From positions 1-64,000 of the forward strand of contig NZ_FNXY01000009.1 of assembly GCF_900108855.1 (NCBI RefSeq): 64,000 nucleotides of DNA, written 5' to 3'. Position numbers and translations under genes: made by a program. This DNA comes from Dyadobacter koreensis (GTDB lineage Bacteria; Bacteroidota; Bacteroidia; Cytophagales; Spirosomataceae). Under the pieces are notes generated by a model that searched no databases, was not told where the DNA came from, and saw nothing but the letters and a program-made list of their open reading frames with translations. Shown one piece after another: positions 1-8,311 of this stretch. Positions within the stretch are counted from its first letter, which is position 1; every line of letters starts with the position of its first letter.

Positions 1-614
1 GCCGCAACATTTACAACAATAGCTGAGCGAGGACTTTCACAAGTTCCAATAGTTTGACTCACATAATAGGTCGTGGTACCAACAGTCGTGGTAGAAGGAA
101 CGGGCTTCGTTGCAGAGGCAGTACCCCCGGTTGCCGCAGTACCATACCAGTTTAAGGTCGCGCCAGAAATGGCAGTTGCAGTCAAGTTGCCCGTTTCACC
201 AACCGTATAATCCAAGGGCGTTGCCACAACAGGCGCAGAAGGGGCAGTATTTACAGTGACAGCAGCACTTGGTGTACCCGTAACAATTGGAGACGGTGCT
301 GTGACCCGAACTTTGTATGCGGCGCCAGCTGGCGTTCCGGCAGGAATAGTTGCAGACAAAGGGCTTGCAGTTCCAGTACCAATTACATTGGGAGTCGTTG
401 GGAATGTTCCGGTTGCATCCGACAACTCAACAGAAAAAGTCGGAGTTCCTGCGACAGCAGCAGAAGTTGTATAAACAACTGTAAAAGAACCTCCCACACA
501 AATGGCTGTTGGCGTTACAGTTCCTGTATTAACCGTTTGAGCAAATGAAGAAGCTACTCCAAGAATAGCGGCAATGCATGTAAAAATTCCTTTTTTAATA
601 AATGTTTTTTTCAT
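1..614 (-). CDS. Secreted Ig-like repeat protein, N-terminal part only
   Basis: Open reading frame with an ATG at 614 that stays open to the window edge, giving about 204 residues; the rest lies outside. The first 25 residues are a signal peptide (MKKTFIKKG, then a hydrophobic stretch ending SSFAQT). The remainder is rich in Thr, Ala, Gly, Val and Pro, in segments like those of the Ig-like/PKD-like beta-sandwich repeats of large Bacteroidota surface proteins; a segment reading LNWYGTAATGGT is typical of such repeats. Such proteins often end in a type IX secretion sorting domain, but the C-terminus is not visible here. The next gene on the same strand is a GH3 fusion starting 3 kb upstream, so this is probably its own transcript. 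No enzymatic domain is seen. Confidence 0.8.
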   Translation of the reverse strand, partial: MKKTFIKKGIFTCIAAILGVASSFAQTVNTGTVTPTAICVGGSFTVVYTTSAAVAGTPTFSVELSDATGTFPTTPNVIGTGTASPLSATIPAGTPAGAAYKVRVTAPSPIVTGTPSAAVTVNTAPSAPVVATPLDYTVGETGNLTATAISGATLNWYGTAATGGTASATKPVPSTTTVGTTTYYVSQTIGTCESPRSAIVVNVA

Positions 615-692
615 GTATATCTCTAAATATCTTTCCACTAACCTTATTTAAAGGTAAAGTTAGAGATATTTTTGAAATACATTTGTAACTGA

Positions 693-3600
693 TTAATGAA
701 GAATGCTTTTCCTTTCAAGAAGCGAAGTATATACTACATCGTGAATTTTACGGCGCGTCCGTTGTGTGGTAATACTTGTGTTTTCCGGATCAGGATTGAT
801 GCGGTTTGATAAAAATACAAATAACAAATCTTCATCCGGATCCATCCAAACGACAGCACCGGTAAATCCGGTATGTCCAAACGAGTTAACAGATGCTTGC
901 GCGGATACATACGAGCTATTCCCATCAGCTGGTGCTTTATCCCACCCTAACCCGCGGTGATGCGCTTCGTCGTACATTCTTGCAAATAACTGAACCGTTC
1001 CCGGCTGGAAAAACAGTTTCCCACCATAACGGCCCTTCCATAAGTCCATTTGGAAAAGTACAGCAAGATTTGTTGCTGTCGAAAAAAGCCCGGCATGTCC
1101 GGAAACTCCTCCCAGGATCGCCGCCATTTGATCATGAACGGTACCCTGTAATAACTGACTGCGGAAACGATAATCTTGTTCCGTCGGGGCAATTTGCTTT
1201 TCAGGAAAACGGCGTAACGGATTAAATCCGGTAAAATTTAGCCCAAGAGGCTCATAAATATTGGTTGTCACAAAAATATCCAGAGGCTGCCCCGTGATTT
1301 TCTCAACAATTTTCTGCAAAGTCAGGAAGCCAAGATCGCTGTATAGGTATCCATATTTTCCGGATTTATCCTTTGTATTATTCATTGGCGATTTAACTAC
1401 CCATTTCCAGACAGAATCACGCAGAGCAGGTTTTGCGAACAAACGCGGTGCAACCTGAATATTATAAATACTATCCTGTTTCGAACTGTAATATTCAGGC
1501 AATAAACCTCCCGCGCTCGTTTTCGTTCTGTCCCACAAAGTTGGATAAAAGGAAACCAGCCCCGAACGGTGCATCAAAAGATCACGAACGGTAAAATTTT
1601 GTTTGTTCGTCGCGTGTAATTCCGGCAAATAGTGAGAAGCGCGCTCATCCAGATTAATCAGTTTCCGGTCGTATAATAACATCACCGATTGCAACGTCGC
1701 TGCCATTTTTGTCACCGAAGCAACATCATAAATGGTTTCGGAATTAACACGTTCCGGCGTACGGTAACTTAGCCCTCCAAAAGATTTGTCATATACTACT
1801 TTCCCTTTTCTGGCAACAACCACCTGGCATCCCGGAAAAACGTGATCGTTCACCGCAGCATTTGCTATTTCATCAATTTTTTTTAGCGTTGCCCCGTTCA
1901 TCCCCACACTCTCAGGTGTTCCAAAGCTGATTCGGTTAATAGTTTCCGTAGTCACGCCGTCACCAGCTTTATAATTCAGTACCGAAACCGGAAGTCTGCC
2001 TTGCGAAGCCAATGCTCCAAAAATAATCTGCGGAACAATTTCCTGCTGGTCCGTACCATCCTGGTTTGCACAAATCAGCGCATCCGTTTCCGGGAAAAAC
2101 TGGATACTATATGGCGTCCCGAACAAACAAAGAATGACTTTTTTCCCTTGTTGTTTCAATTGCCTTACAAAGTCTGCAGTGCCGGAAGCAACTCCATAAT
2201 TTCGCTTAGGGTTTGAAGCAATTCCATGTACCGCAACAACAACGGTTTCATAAGGTTGCAGATAATTCAGCATTTCCAGCGTTTGTTCCTGACTGGGCTC
2301 TTCAAAAAACGAATAAGGCCGTATGGGCTTATACGTCATCAGCATTTTTTGAAACACTGAGTTAATTCCCTCGCCAATACTCACAGCAGCCATATCCTGA
2401 CCTTCTATCCCACGAATTGGCAAAATTTCACTTTCATTTTTCACCACCGTCACAGACGCCTCGCCCAACTCTCTGATAAGCTGTTTGCTATCTTCTGTAT
2501 TCAGATCGTTATATAAATTATTTGTATCAATAGGCCGATACTCTCCAAGGCCAGACCAGTATTTCGCCTGCAGAATTCGTTTCACTTTATCATCCAGAAA
2601 TTTCTGAGTGATCGTACCCTGGTTTAGTGCATCTTTTATTTTAATGATCGTTTCGGCAACGTTTTCCGGGTATAACAAAACGTCATTTCCAGCAATCAGT
2701 GCTTTCAGGTTTACTTCGGCGGCACGTCCTGTTTTCAAAACCCCACGCATATTCATCGCATCTGTAAAAACCAGCCCGCGGAAACCCATTTGTCTTTTTA
2801 ATAATCCGTTGATCACTTTATCAGAAAGTGAACTTGCTAGCTGCGGAGTATTATCTAATGCAGGAATAAACAAATGACCGCTCAAAACGCCCATCAAACT
2901 GTCAGCAATCAACTGACGGTAAGGATAAAGATCCACTTCATTCAACTGTTGCTCTGAATGAGTCAATACCGGTAAAGTGAAATGAGAATCCGCATCTGTA
3001 TCGCCGTGGCCCGGAAAATGTTTTGCAGTTGCGATCACGCGATTTTGCTGCAGACCTTTCATGTAAGCCACTGCTTTTCTGGTTACGTTTTCCCGATCCT
3101 CGCCAAAAGAGCGGATCCCGATGACCGGGTTATTGGCATTACTATTGATATCTGAAACCGGAGCAAAATTAATCTGGATACCCAAACGACGGCATTGTCT
3201 GGCAATATCGCTGCCCATTCGATAGATCAGCTCATCATCCTGAATTGCTCCCAAAACCATTTGTTTCGGAAATGAAATGGTGCTGTCCAAACGCATCCCT
3301 AACCCCCATTCACCATCGATCCCGATGAATAGCGGCACTTTGGAACGGGCCTGATAATGATTGGTAAGCTGAGCCTGACGAACCGGCCCGCCCTGAAAAA
3401 ATATCAAACCACCTAAATGATACTCATCAATAAGTCTGTCAATGTAACGGGTCGTTGATTCTTCCCGATTGGAAAACGTGGCGACCATAAACAGTTGACC
3501 AATTTTTTGCTCCAGTGTCAGTGAAGCTAATGTACTGTCTACCCATTGATTTTCAGGCAAGACCACAATAGGTTCATGACGCTTTTTAGGAGCACTTTTT

Positions 3601-3746
3601 ACCTGCTTTTCCACAACAGGCTTTATAATTTCCACCAGCGGCTCTCTGGTTTGAATTAATTTCCAGGCAACCGCAACCGTACTAAATACAACAAGAACTA
3701 CTATACCCGCAACAACACGAAGATGGCTTCCCAACCTTTTTTCCAT
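693..3746 (-). CDS. GH3 beta-N-acetylhexosaminidase (NagZ-like) fused to a serine hydrolase (beta-lactamase-like) domain
   Basis: A 1017-residue membrane-anchored protein. Residues about 10-30 form one hydrophobic anchor. Residues about 55-400 are a glycoside hydrolase family 3 domain of the NagZ type: the signature KHFPGHGDTD is near 240 and the nucleophile segment FTDAMNMRGV near 327. A GH3 C-terminal-like sandwich follows. Residues about 640-1000 are a beta-lactamase/penicillin-binding-like domain with SVTK near 673 (SxxK), YSD near 802 and GHTG near 958 (the HxG-type motif). NagZ removes GlcNAc from muropeptides; the second domain would act on a peptide or ester bond, so the inferred job is peptidoglycan recycling or remodelling in the periplasm. 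The fusion is known in Bacteroidota, but substrates cannot be read from sequence. It appears monocistronic. Confidence 0.9.
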   Translation of the reverse strand: MEKRLGSHLRVVAGIVVLVVFSTVAVAWKLIQTREPLVEIIKPVVEKQVKSAPKKRHEPIVVLPENQWVDSTLASLTLEQKIGQLFMVATFSNREESTTRYIDRLIDEYHLGGLIFFQGGPVRQAQLTNHYQARSKVPLFIGIDGEWGLGMRLDSTISFPKQMVLGAIQDDELIYRMGSDIARQCRRLGIQINFAPVSDINSNANNPVIGIRSFGEDRENVTRKAVAYMKGLQQNRVIATAKHFPGHGDTDADSHFTLPVLTHSEQQLNEVDLYPYRQLIADSLMGVLSGHLFIPALDNTPQLASSLSDKVINGLLKRQMGFRGLVFTDAMNMRGVLKTGRAAEVNLKALIAGNDVLLYPENVAETIIKIKDALNQGTITQKFLDDKVKRILQAKYWSGLGEYRPIDTNNLYNDLNTEDSKQLIRELGEASVTVVKNESEILPIRGIEGQDMAAVSIGEGINSVFQKMLMTYKPIRPYSFFEEPSQEQTLEMLNYLQPYETVVVAVHGIASNPKRNYGVASGTADFVRQLKQQGKKVILCLFGTPYSIQFFPETDALICANQDGTDQQEIVPQIIFGALASQGRLPVSVLNYKAGDGVTTETINRISFGTPESVGMNGATLKKIDEIANAAVNDHVFPGCQVVVARKGKVVYDKSFGGLSYRTPERVNSETIYDVASVTKMAATLQSVMLLYDRKLINLDERASHYLPELHATNKQNFTVRDLLMHRSGLVSFYPTLWDRTKTSAGGLLPEYYSSKQDSIYNIQVAPRLFAKPALRDSVWKWVVKSPMNNTKDKSGKYGYLYSDLGFLTLQKIVEKITGQPLDIFVTTNIYEPLGLNFTGFNPLRRFPEKQIAPTEQDYRFRSQLLQGTVHDQMAAILGGVSGHAGLFSTATNLAVLFQMDLWKGRYGGKLFFQPGTVQLFARMYDEAHHRGLGWDKAPADGNSSYVSAQASVNSFGHTGFTGAVVWMDPDEDLLFVFLSNRINPDPENTSITTQRTRRKIHDVVYTSLLERKSILH

Positions 3747-3893
3747 TTCTTTTTTCCAACTTTAAGAGGAAGTAATATTCAAGCAGTTTTCAGTCGTTGA
3801 GTCAAAATATTATTCGATAATCACAATGATAACAATTTTCAACAGCAAAAAATCCGGCTTTAAATTGTTTTAAGGCAATTCTAATTATTTGAA

Positions 3894-3929
3894 GGCTGTC
3901 GGCAATCGGCCTTCGGCTTTCAGGCTTTT
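3894..3929. repeat. Dispersed GGCTGTCGGCAATC element, copy 1
   Basis: The intergenic sequence GGCTGTCGGCAATCGGC (3894-3910) is followed by CTTCGGC and CAGGC. It matches the left arm of the inverted repeat at 14828-14945 with one difference. It lies downstream of gldA (3967, minus strand) and upstream of the GH3 fusion gene. The imperfect GGC/GCC complementarity could form a small hairpin. It is probably a short REP-like interspersed repeat. Confidence 0.5.
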
Positions 3930-3966
3930 ACACTTTATTAGATAACAATTAACCCTTTGTCATTAA

Positions 3967-4674
3967 TCATACTGTCAGACTTCGAAAAGTTTCTTCGAGT
4001 GATTTCCCTGTCTGTCTTAATGCTTCCAGTGAACTGTCACTTACCACACGTCCTTTGTTGATGATGATCACGCGGTCGCATAAAGCTTCCACTTCCTGCA
4101 TAATATGGGTTGAAAAAAGAACAGTCTTATTGTGGCCGGCTGTTCGGATCAGCTCCCGGATTTCCTGAATCTGATTTGGATCGAGGCCTGTGGTCGGTTC
4201 GTCCAGAATCAAAACGGCAGGATCATGCAGAAAAGACTGCGCTAAGCCTACACGTTGACGATATCCTTTTGAAAGTTGTCCGATCTTTTTTCTTTTTTCA
4301 ACTTCAAGTCCGCAAAGTGCAATCATTTCCTCCACCCTTGATTTCAACGAAGCACCTCGCATGCCATATAATTTTCCTGAAAATAATAAAAATTCACGTA
4401 CATACATATCCAGATAAAGCGGATTATGTTCCGGTAAATATCCAATCGCTCTCCGCGCGGGCATAGGCTGCTGATTTACGTCAAAATCTGCTACCGTTGC
4501 CGTTCCTGAGGTTGAATTCAAATAACCGGTCAGAATCTTCATTGTGGTGGATTTCCCTGCGCCGTTTGGACCAAGAAAACCTACAATTTCTCCCGGTTTC
4601 AGGGAAAAAGAAATCCCGTCTACCGCCCGCTGCGCTCCGTATACCTTCGTAAGATTCGTAACCTGAATTGACAT
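3967..4674 (-). CDS. gldA: ABC transporter ATP-binding protein, GldA-type
   Basis: A 235-residue ABC ATPase. Walker A is GPNGAGKST (about 34-42), the family signature is LSKGYRQRVGLAQ (about 131-143), and Walker B is VLILDEPTTGLDP followed by NQIQEIR. The stretches IGYLPEHNPLYLD and IGQLSKGYRQRVGLA are characteristic of GldA, the ATPase of the GldA/GldF/GldG ABC transporter linked to gliding in Bacteroidota. GldA is usually about 300 residues; this one stops after LEETFRSLTV and lacks the usual C-terminal extension. gldF and gldG are not adjacent. It is 22 bases downstream of the DUF5009 gene on the same strand and probably co-transcribed. It could instead be a general ABC-2 type ATPase. Confidence 0.75.
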   Translation of the reverse strand: MSIQVTNLTKVYGAQRAVDGISFSLKPGEIVGFLGPNGAGKSTTMKILTGYLNSTSGTATVADFDVNQQPMPARRAIGYLPEHNPLYLDMYVREFLLFSGKLYGMRGASLKSRVEEMIALCGLEVEKRKKIGQLSKGYRQRVGLAQSFLHDPAVLILDEPTTGLDPNQIQEIRELIRTAGHNKTVLFSTHIMQEVEALCDRVIIINKGRVVSDSSLEALRQTGKSLEETFRSLTV

Positions 4675-4696
4675 TATAGATTCAATGCGTGAACAA

Positions 4697-5812
4697 TTAA
4701 ACTTTCAAAAATAATTTATTTCTCCATAACAAATACATAAATGTCCACTGAACCATGATAAATGCAATCACACCACCAACAGCCTGAACAGGTTCGGGGA
4801 AAAATTCCAGCCCACCTCCAAAAAGTGCTTCCGCCGTATATTCGAAATTGATATAACGACCAACCATGTAAATCACGATCGAATTCATACCAATCACTAC
4901 AAAAAAGAATGTCCAGCGACGATAATTCATCACATCAATAATCCAGTAGAACAACGCAAGTAGTAATATACTGCAACCTCCTGCGCAAAGCACAAACGAA
5001 CTCGTCCATAAATTCTTATTGATCGGAAAAACAATATTCCATAGCTGCGAGATAATTAAACTGACAACTCCCCCTGCAATCAGATACAATACCTTATTAT
5101 TTTGGGAAAGCTTGGCGGCATCCGTACGCAAAATCTCCCCGGAAAATATTCCCATTAAACCTGTCGCAATTGCAGGAATTGTGGAGATCAGACCTTCCGG
5201 ATCATGAATTTTGAGGTGTAAACGACCTGGAAGAATCAGTCTGTCAAGATAACTGGTAGGATTACACTCCATCGTCATGGTTCCGACCTCACAGCCTGGA
5301 ACAGGAAAATACATCATAAAAGCCCAGTAACCCAGCAACAAACCTGCAAACCAAACCCAGCGGCTGGTTTTTCCTGTATATAAATAGATGATCTGCGCAA
5401 ACATTCCCGCGAGCCCAATACGGCCGAGCACACTCGGATAACGCATGTTATGCCATTCGGTATGAAAAATTCCATTGTTATAAATAATTCCCAGAAGCAC
5501 AAGAACAATACCCCGCTGAATCACTTTACGAATTAAATCGGAAGCAGGCACTCCCTTTTCCAAACGACTACCCAGGGAAAAAGGAGTTGAGACACCGGCC
5601 ATGAAAAGAAATGTTGGAAAAATTAAATCGTAAGCACGAAATCCATTCCATTCCGGATGCGTAAGCTGGTGTGCTATTAAAACGGCCCATGACCAGCCGG
5701 TAACTTTGGCTAAAACGGCGAAGACATCCTCGCCACCAGAAATCCAAAACATGTCAAATCCACGCAGCGTATCCAGCGATAACAACCGGTGCGAAGTAGA
5801 ACTTTCTTTCAT
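4697..5812 (-). CDS. DUF5009 / heparan-alpha-glucosaminide N-acetyltransferase-like membrane protein
   Basis: A 371-residue polytopic inner-membrane protein with about ten hydrophobic helices. The N-terminus RLLSLDTLRGFDMFWI is the hallmark of the DUF5009/DUF1624 family, related to the lysosomal HGSNAT acetyltransferase and the broader acyltransferase-3-like fold. Family members are thought to move acetyl groups across the membrane onto amino sugars. A conserved histidine in AHQLTHPEWNGF fits the family pattern. Genes of this family are common beside glycan-use genes in Bacteroidota, but here the neighbour is gldA, 22 bases downstream. The substrate is unknown. Confidence 0.82.
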   Translation of the reverse strand: MKESSTSHRLLSLDTLRGFDMFWISGGEDVFAVLAKVTGWSWAVLIAHQLTHPEWNGFRAYDLIFPTFLFMAGVSTPFSLGSRLEKGVPASDLIRKVIQRGIVLVLLGIIYNNGIFHTEWHNMRYPSVLGRIGLAGMFAQIIYLYTGKTSRWVWFAGLLLGYWAFMMYFPVPGCEVGTMTMECNPTSYLDRLILPGRLHLKIHDPEGLISTIPAIATGLMGIFSGEILRTDAAKLSQNNKVLYLIAGGVVSLIISQLWNIVFPINKNLWTSSFVLCAGGCSILLLALFYWIIDVMNYRRWTFFFVVIGMNSIVIYMVGRYINFEYTAEALFGGGLEFFPEPVQAVGGVIAFIMVQWTFMYLLWRNKLFLKV

Positions 5813-6092
5813 CGAAAAATCAGGGTGTAGGAAAATAAAATTTGGTACAAACTACTGATAATAAAAGTATTTTTGGCCTCTGCCGAAAACACAATTACAA
5901 TTACTGGATTCTTATGGAAAAATACTATCAGCAGCCTATCGCAGGCGCTATTTTATTTGAATCGACATATTAAGTACCGGAAAATGAAAGAAGTTTTATT
6001 GACTGCTGTCTTTTTTCTATACGGGATATATTCTTTGGAAAACAATCTTCGTTAGTAGCATCAGCATTTCATTCCAAACAAAAAAGTCATCA

Positions 6093-6497
6093 ATGAAAAA
6101 ATTAATCTTTCTTTTTCTGACCGTAACGGGCTTATTTTTCACAGGTTGTGCATCATCGACGAATCAATCTTCAAAAGATATCGCAGATTATGAAGAAACA
6201 ACAACTGTTAATCCAAAGCTTAATAATAAGAGGCTTGAAAAAAATCTGGAAAAATTTGCCGAAGATCTTGACCTTTCAAAAAGGCAAGTGAAGCAGATTA
6301 AGAAAATCGAGAAGCGCTATGCGAGGAAAGACAGAAAACTGTCGAGAAATGACGAAGCGAAACGACGTGATCACAAACAACTCGCCGAAGCAAAAAGGGA
6401 AGAAATTTTGTATGTGTTAACAAACGAGCAGCAACAAAAGCTTGAAGCTCTGGCAAAGAAAAACAGATTTAGCCTGGATCGGATTTTTGGGAAATAA
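6093..6497 (+). CDS. Small charged lipoprotein with coiled-coil character
   Basis: A 134-residue protein with a signal peptide and a lipobox ending TGC at about residue 19, so a predicted lipoprotein. The mature part is very rich in Lys, Arg, Glu and Asp and almost free of hydrophobic clusters. It reads as one or two long helices (LSKRQVKQIKKIEKRYARK, then LTNEQQQKLEAL). The L(S/T)xxQ pattern and helical charge resemble Spy/CpxP-like periplasmic helical proteins, but the similarity is weak and no function is assigned. It is monocistronic and converges with nuoM; a palindrome at 6508-6577 separates the two ends. Confidence 0.72.
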   Translation: MKKLIFLFLTVTGLFFTGCASSTNQSSKDIADYEETTTVNPKLNNKRLEKNLEKFAEDLDLSKRQVKQIKKIEKRYARKDRKLSRNDEAKRRDHKQLAEAKREEILYVLTNEQQQKLEALAKKNRFSLDRIFGK

Positions 6498-6507
6498 GTC
6501 TTCTTAA

Positions 6508-6577
6508 TGCCACGAATGCACTAATTTTTCACGAATAGTCTAAAACCAATTTGGAAAAAATTAGTGTATTCGTGGCA
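6508..6577. repeat. Dispersed palindrome TGCCACGAATGCACTAAT, copy 1; likely bidirectional terminator
   Basis: The 22-base arms at 6508-6529 and 6556-6577 are reverse complements except for one position (G versus A). The interior contains TTCACGAA. The element fills the gap between the stop of the small lipoprotein gene (plus) and the stop of nuoM (minus). A related element lies at 57505-57561, also between convergent genes. It is probably a mobile REP-like palindrome serving as a terminator for both sides. Confidence 0.7.
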
Positions 6578-6583
6578 AAAAAA

Positions 6584-8251
6584 CTACTGCAACCTCTCCA
6601 AAAAAGCTTGCACCGTCGGTCCTGTTATATCAAACAGTAATCCTGGTAAAATTCCAAGTAAAACAGAAAGAATAGCGAGCGGCACCAAAAGCGCAGTTTC
6701 GCGTGTTGTCAAATCTGCCAGAACAATTGAGCTATCCGTTTTATACCAGAATGTTCCGAAAAACATTCGCTGATACGTCCACAGGAAATAAGCCGCGGCA
6801 AGAACAATCCCCAAAGTTGAAAGCGCCGGAATCCAGACCGGCAAAGGCCCTGCCTGAAATGCGCCCATCAAAGTGAATAATTCTCCAACAAAACCTGAAA
6901 ATCCGGGTAACCCCAAAGAGGCAAAGAAGGCAATTCCAGTAAGAATGGTATAACGTGGCATTGGTCCGATAAGTCCGCGGTAATTGTCAATTTCCCGATC
7001 GTGGGTACGGTCATAAATGACACCGGCCAAGAGAAAAAGCATTGACGAAAGTACTCCGTGGCTAACCATCTGATAAATAGCTCCGTTAATTCCTTCCGCA
7101 GTAAACGCGGCCACACCCAATAACACAAAACCCATGTGTGACACTGAAGAGAATGCGATCATTTTTTTCAGATCGGTTTGTCCCAATGCATTGAAGCCGC
7201 CATACACAATTGAAATCATTCCCAGTAAAGCCAGAGGTACCATGCTGTATTGGGCCTCGGCAGGGAAGAATCCATCCACAATCCGGATGAAACCATAGCC
7301 TCCAATTTTTAAAAGAATTCCTGCCAGTACGACCGAAATGGGCGTTGGAGCTTCTACGTGTGCATCGGGCAACCATGTATGAACCGGAAACACTGGAAGT
7401 TTTACTGCAAAACCAACGAATAAAAACCAGAAAGCGAGTAAACGAACTGGAATACCAAATAAAATAAATTCTGTTTCAGGACTTAAAATCGAGCCGGGAA
7501 TATAGTTTCCTGCATCAGTTAGGTACGCAAAACGGAAGGTATGAACCAGCTGTTCCGGGGCAATTCTTCCGTCGGCAAGCCATTGTTGAATTTGTAAGAT
7601 AACATCCGTTTGTACCAGATCTTCCGGACCGATGATACCAACGGCACGAGCCGTTTCCACAGGATCAATTACAGAAAGATATAGTCCGATCATGACGATC
7701 AGAATTAATAACGATCCTAAGAATGTGTAAATAAAGAATTTAAGAGCGGCATATTCTCTTCTTGGCCCACCCCATAAACCGATAAGAAAATACATCGGCA
7801 AGAGCATAAACTCAAAAAATAGGTAGAAAAGGAAGAAATCCTGTGCCAGAAAACAACCGATAACGCTTCCACTCAAAACAAGGTATAGTGCGAAATAAGC
7901 GCGCGTTTTTTGACTGATACTCCATGAACTGATCATCCCCACAAACAATACGACAACGGCCAGGATCACAAGCGGAAAACTGATTCCATCTACCGCAAGA
8001 GCATAGTCTATGGAAACAACACCGAGTGAACCAATAGGCAGTGTAATCCAGTCAACGGTTTCGCTCAACTGATAGCCTGTATTCTGATTCTGAAAAAACA
8101 GAAATAAAGATAGTCCGGTCAGCAATTCTAAAAGTAAAACGGAAAGTGCGATCAACCTGAAATCGCCCGGACGCTGAGACGGCCAAACAGAAACAGCAAC
8201 GGCTCCGAATAGTGGAATGGCAATCAGTAAAGAAAGTATATGGTCAATCAT
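6584..8251 (-). CDS. nuoM: NADH-quinone oxidoreductase subunit M
   Basis: A 555-residue, roughly 14-helix subunit of the membrane arm of respiratory complex I, related to Mrp antiporter subunits. The segment FFLFYLFFEFMLLPMYFLIGLWGG carries the conserved membrane Glu of TM5, and VKLPVFPVHTWLPDAHVEAP is the classical NuoM signature with a conserved Lys in TM7. Length is slightly above the usual 490-510 because of a loop near residues 200-270. It follows nuoL after a 60-base gap on the same strand, so the two are one operon. No nuoN follows: a palindrome ends the unit. The protein takes part in proton pumping coupled to quinone reduction. Confidence 0.95.
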   Translation of the reverse strand: MIDHILSLLIAIPLFGAVAVSVWPSQRPGDFRLIALSVLLLELLTGLSLFLFFQNQNTGYQLSETVDWITLPIGSLGVVSIDYALAVDGISFPLVILAVVVLFVGMISSWSISQKTRAYFALYLVLSGSVIGCFLAQDFFLFYLFFEFMLLPMYFLIGLWGGPRREYAALKFFIYTFLGSLLILIVMIGLYLSVIDPVETARAVGIIGPEDLVQTDVILQIQQWLADGRIAPEQLVHTFRFAYLTDAGNYIPGSILSPETEFILFGIPVRLLAFWFLFVGFAVKLPVFPVHTWLPDAHVEAPTPISVVLAGILLKIGGYGFIRIVDGFFPAEAQYSMVPLALLGMISIVYGGFNALGQTDLKKMIAFSSVSHMGFVLLGVAAFTAEGINGAIYQMVSHGVLSSMLFLLAGVIYDRTHDREIDNYRGLIGPMPRYTILTGIAFFASLGLPGFSGFVGELFTLMGAFQAGPLPVWIPALSTLGIVLAAAYFLWTYQRMFFGTFWYKTDSSIVLADLTTRETALLVPLAILSVLLGILPGLLFDITGPTVQAFLERLQ

Positions 8252-8311
8252 TATGTAAACTGAAACAAAAATATATGAGATAAAAGAGCGCAGAACGCTC
8301 CAACTATTTTC

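Noticed and set aside
5841..5875. TATTTTTG (5868-5875) as a -7 box for the lipoprotein gene
   Set aside because: The nearest TTTG is 23 bases away, longer than the usual 19-21 spacing, and the gene starts over 200 bases later.
5873..6055. 60-codon frame upstream of the small lipoprotein gene
   Set aside because: Starts with TTG, no family resemblance, no terminator or promoter; likely chance.
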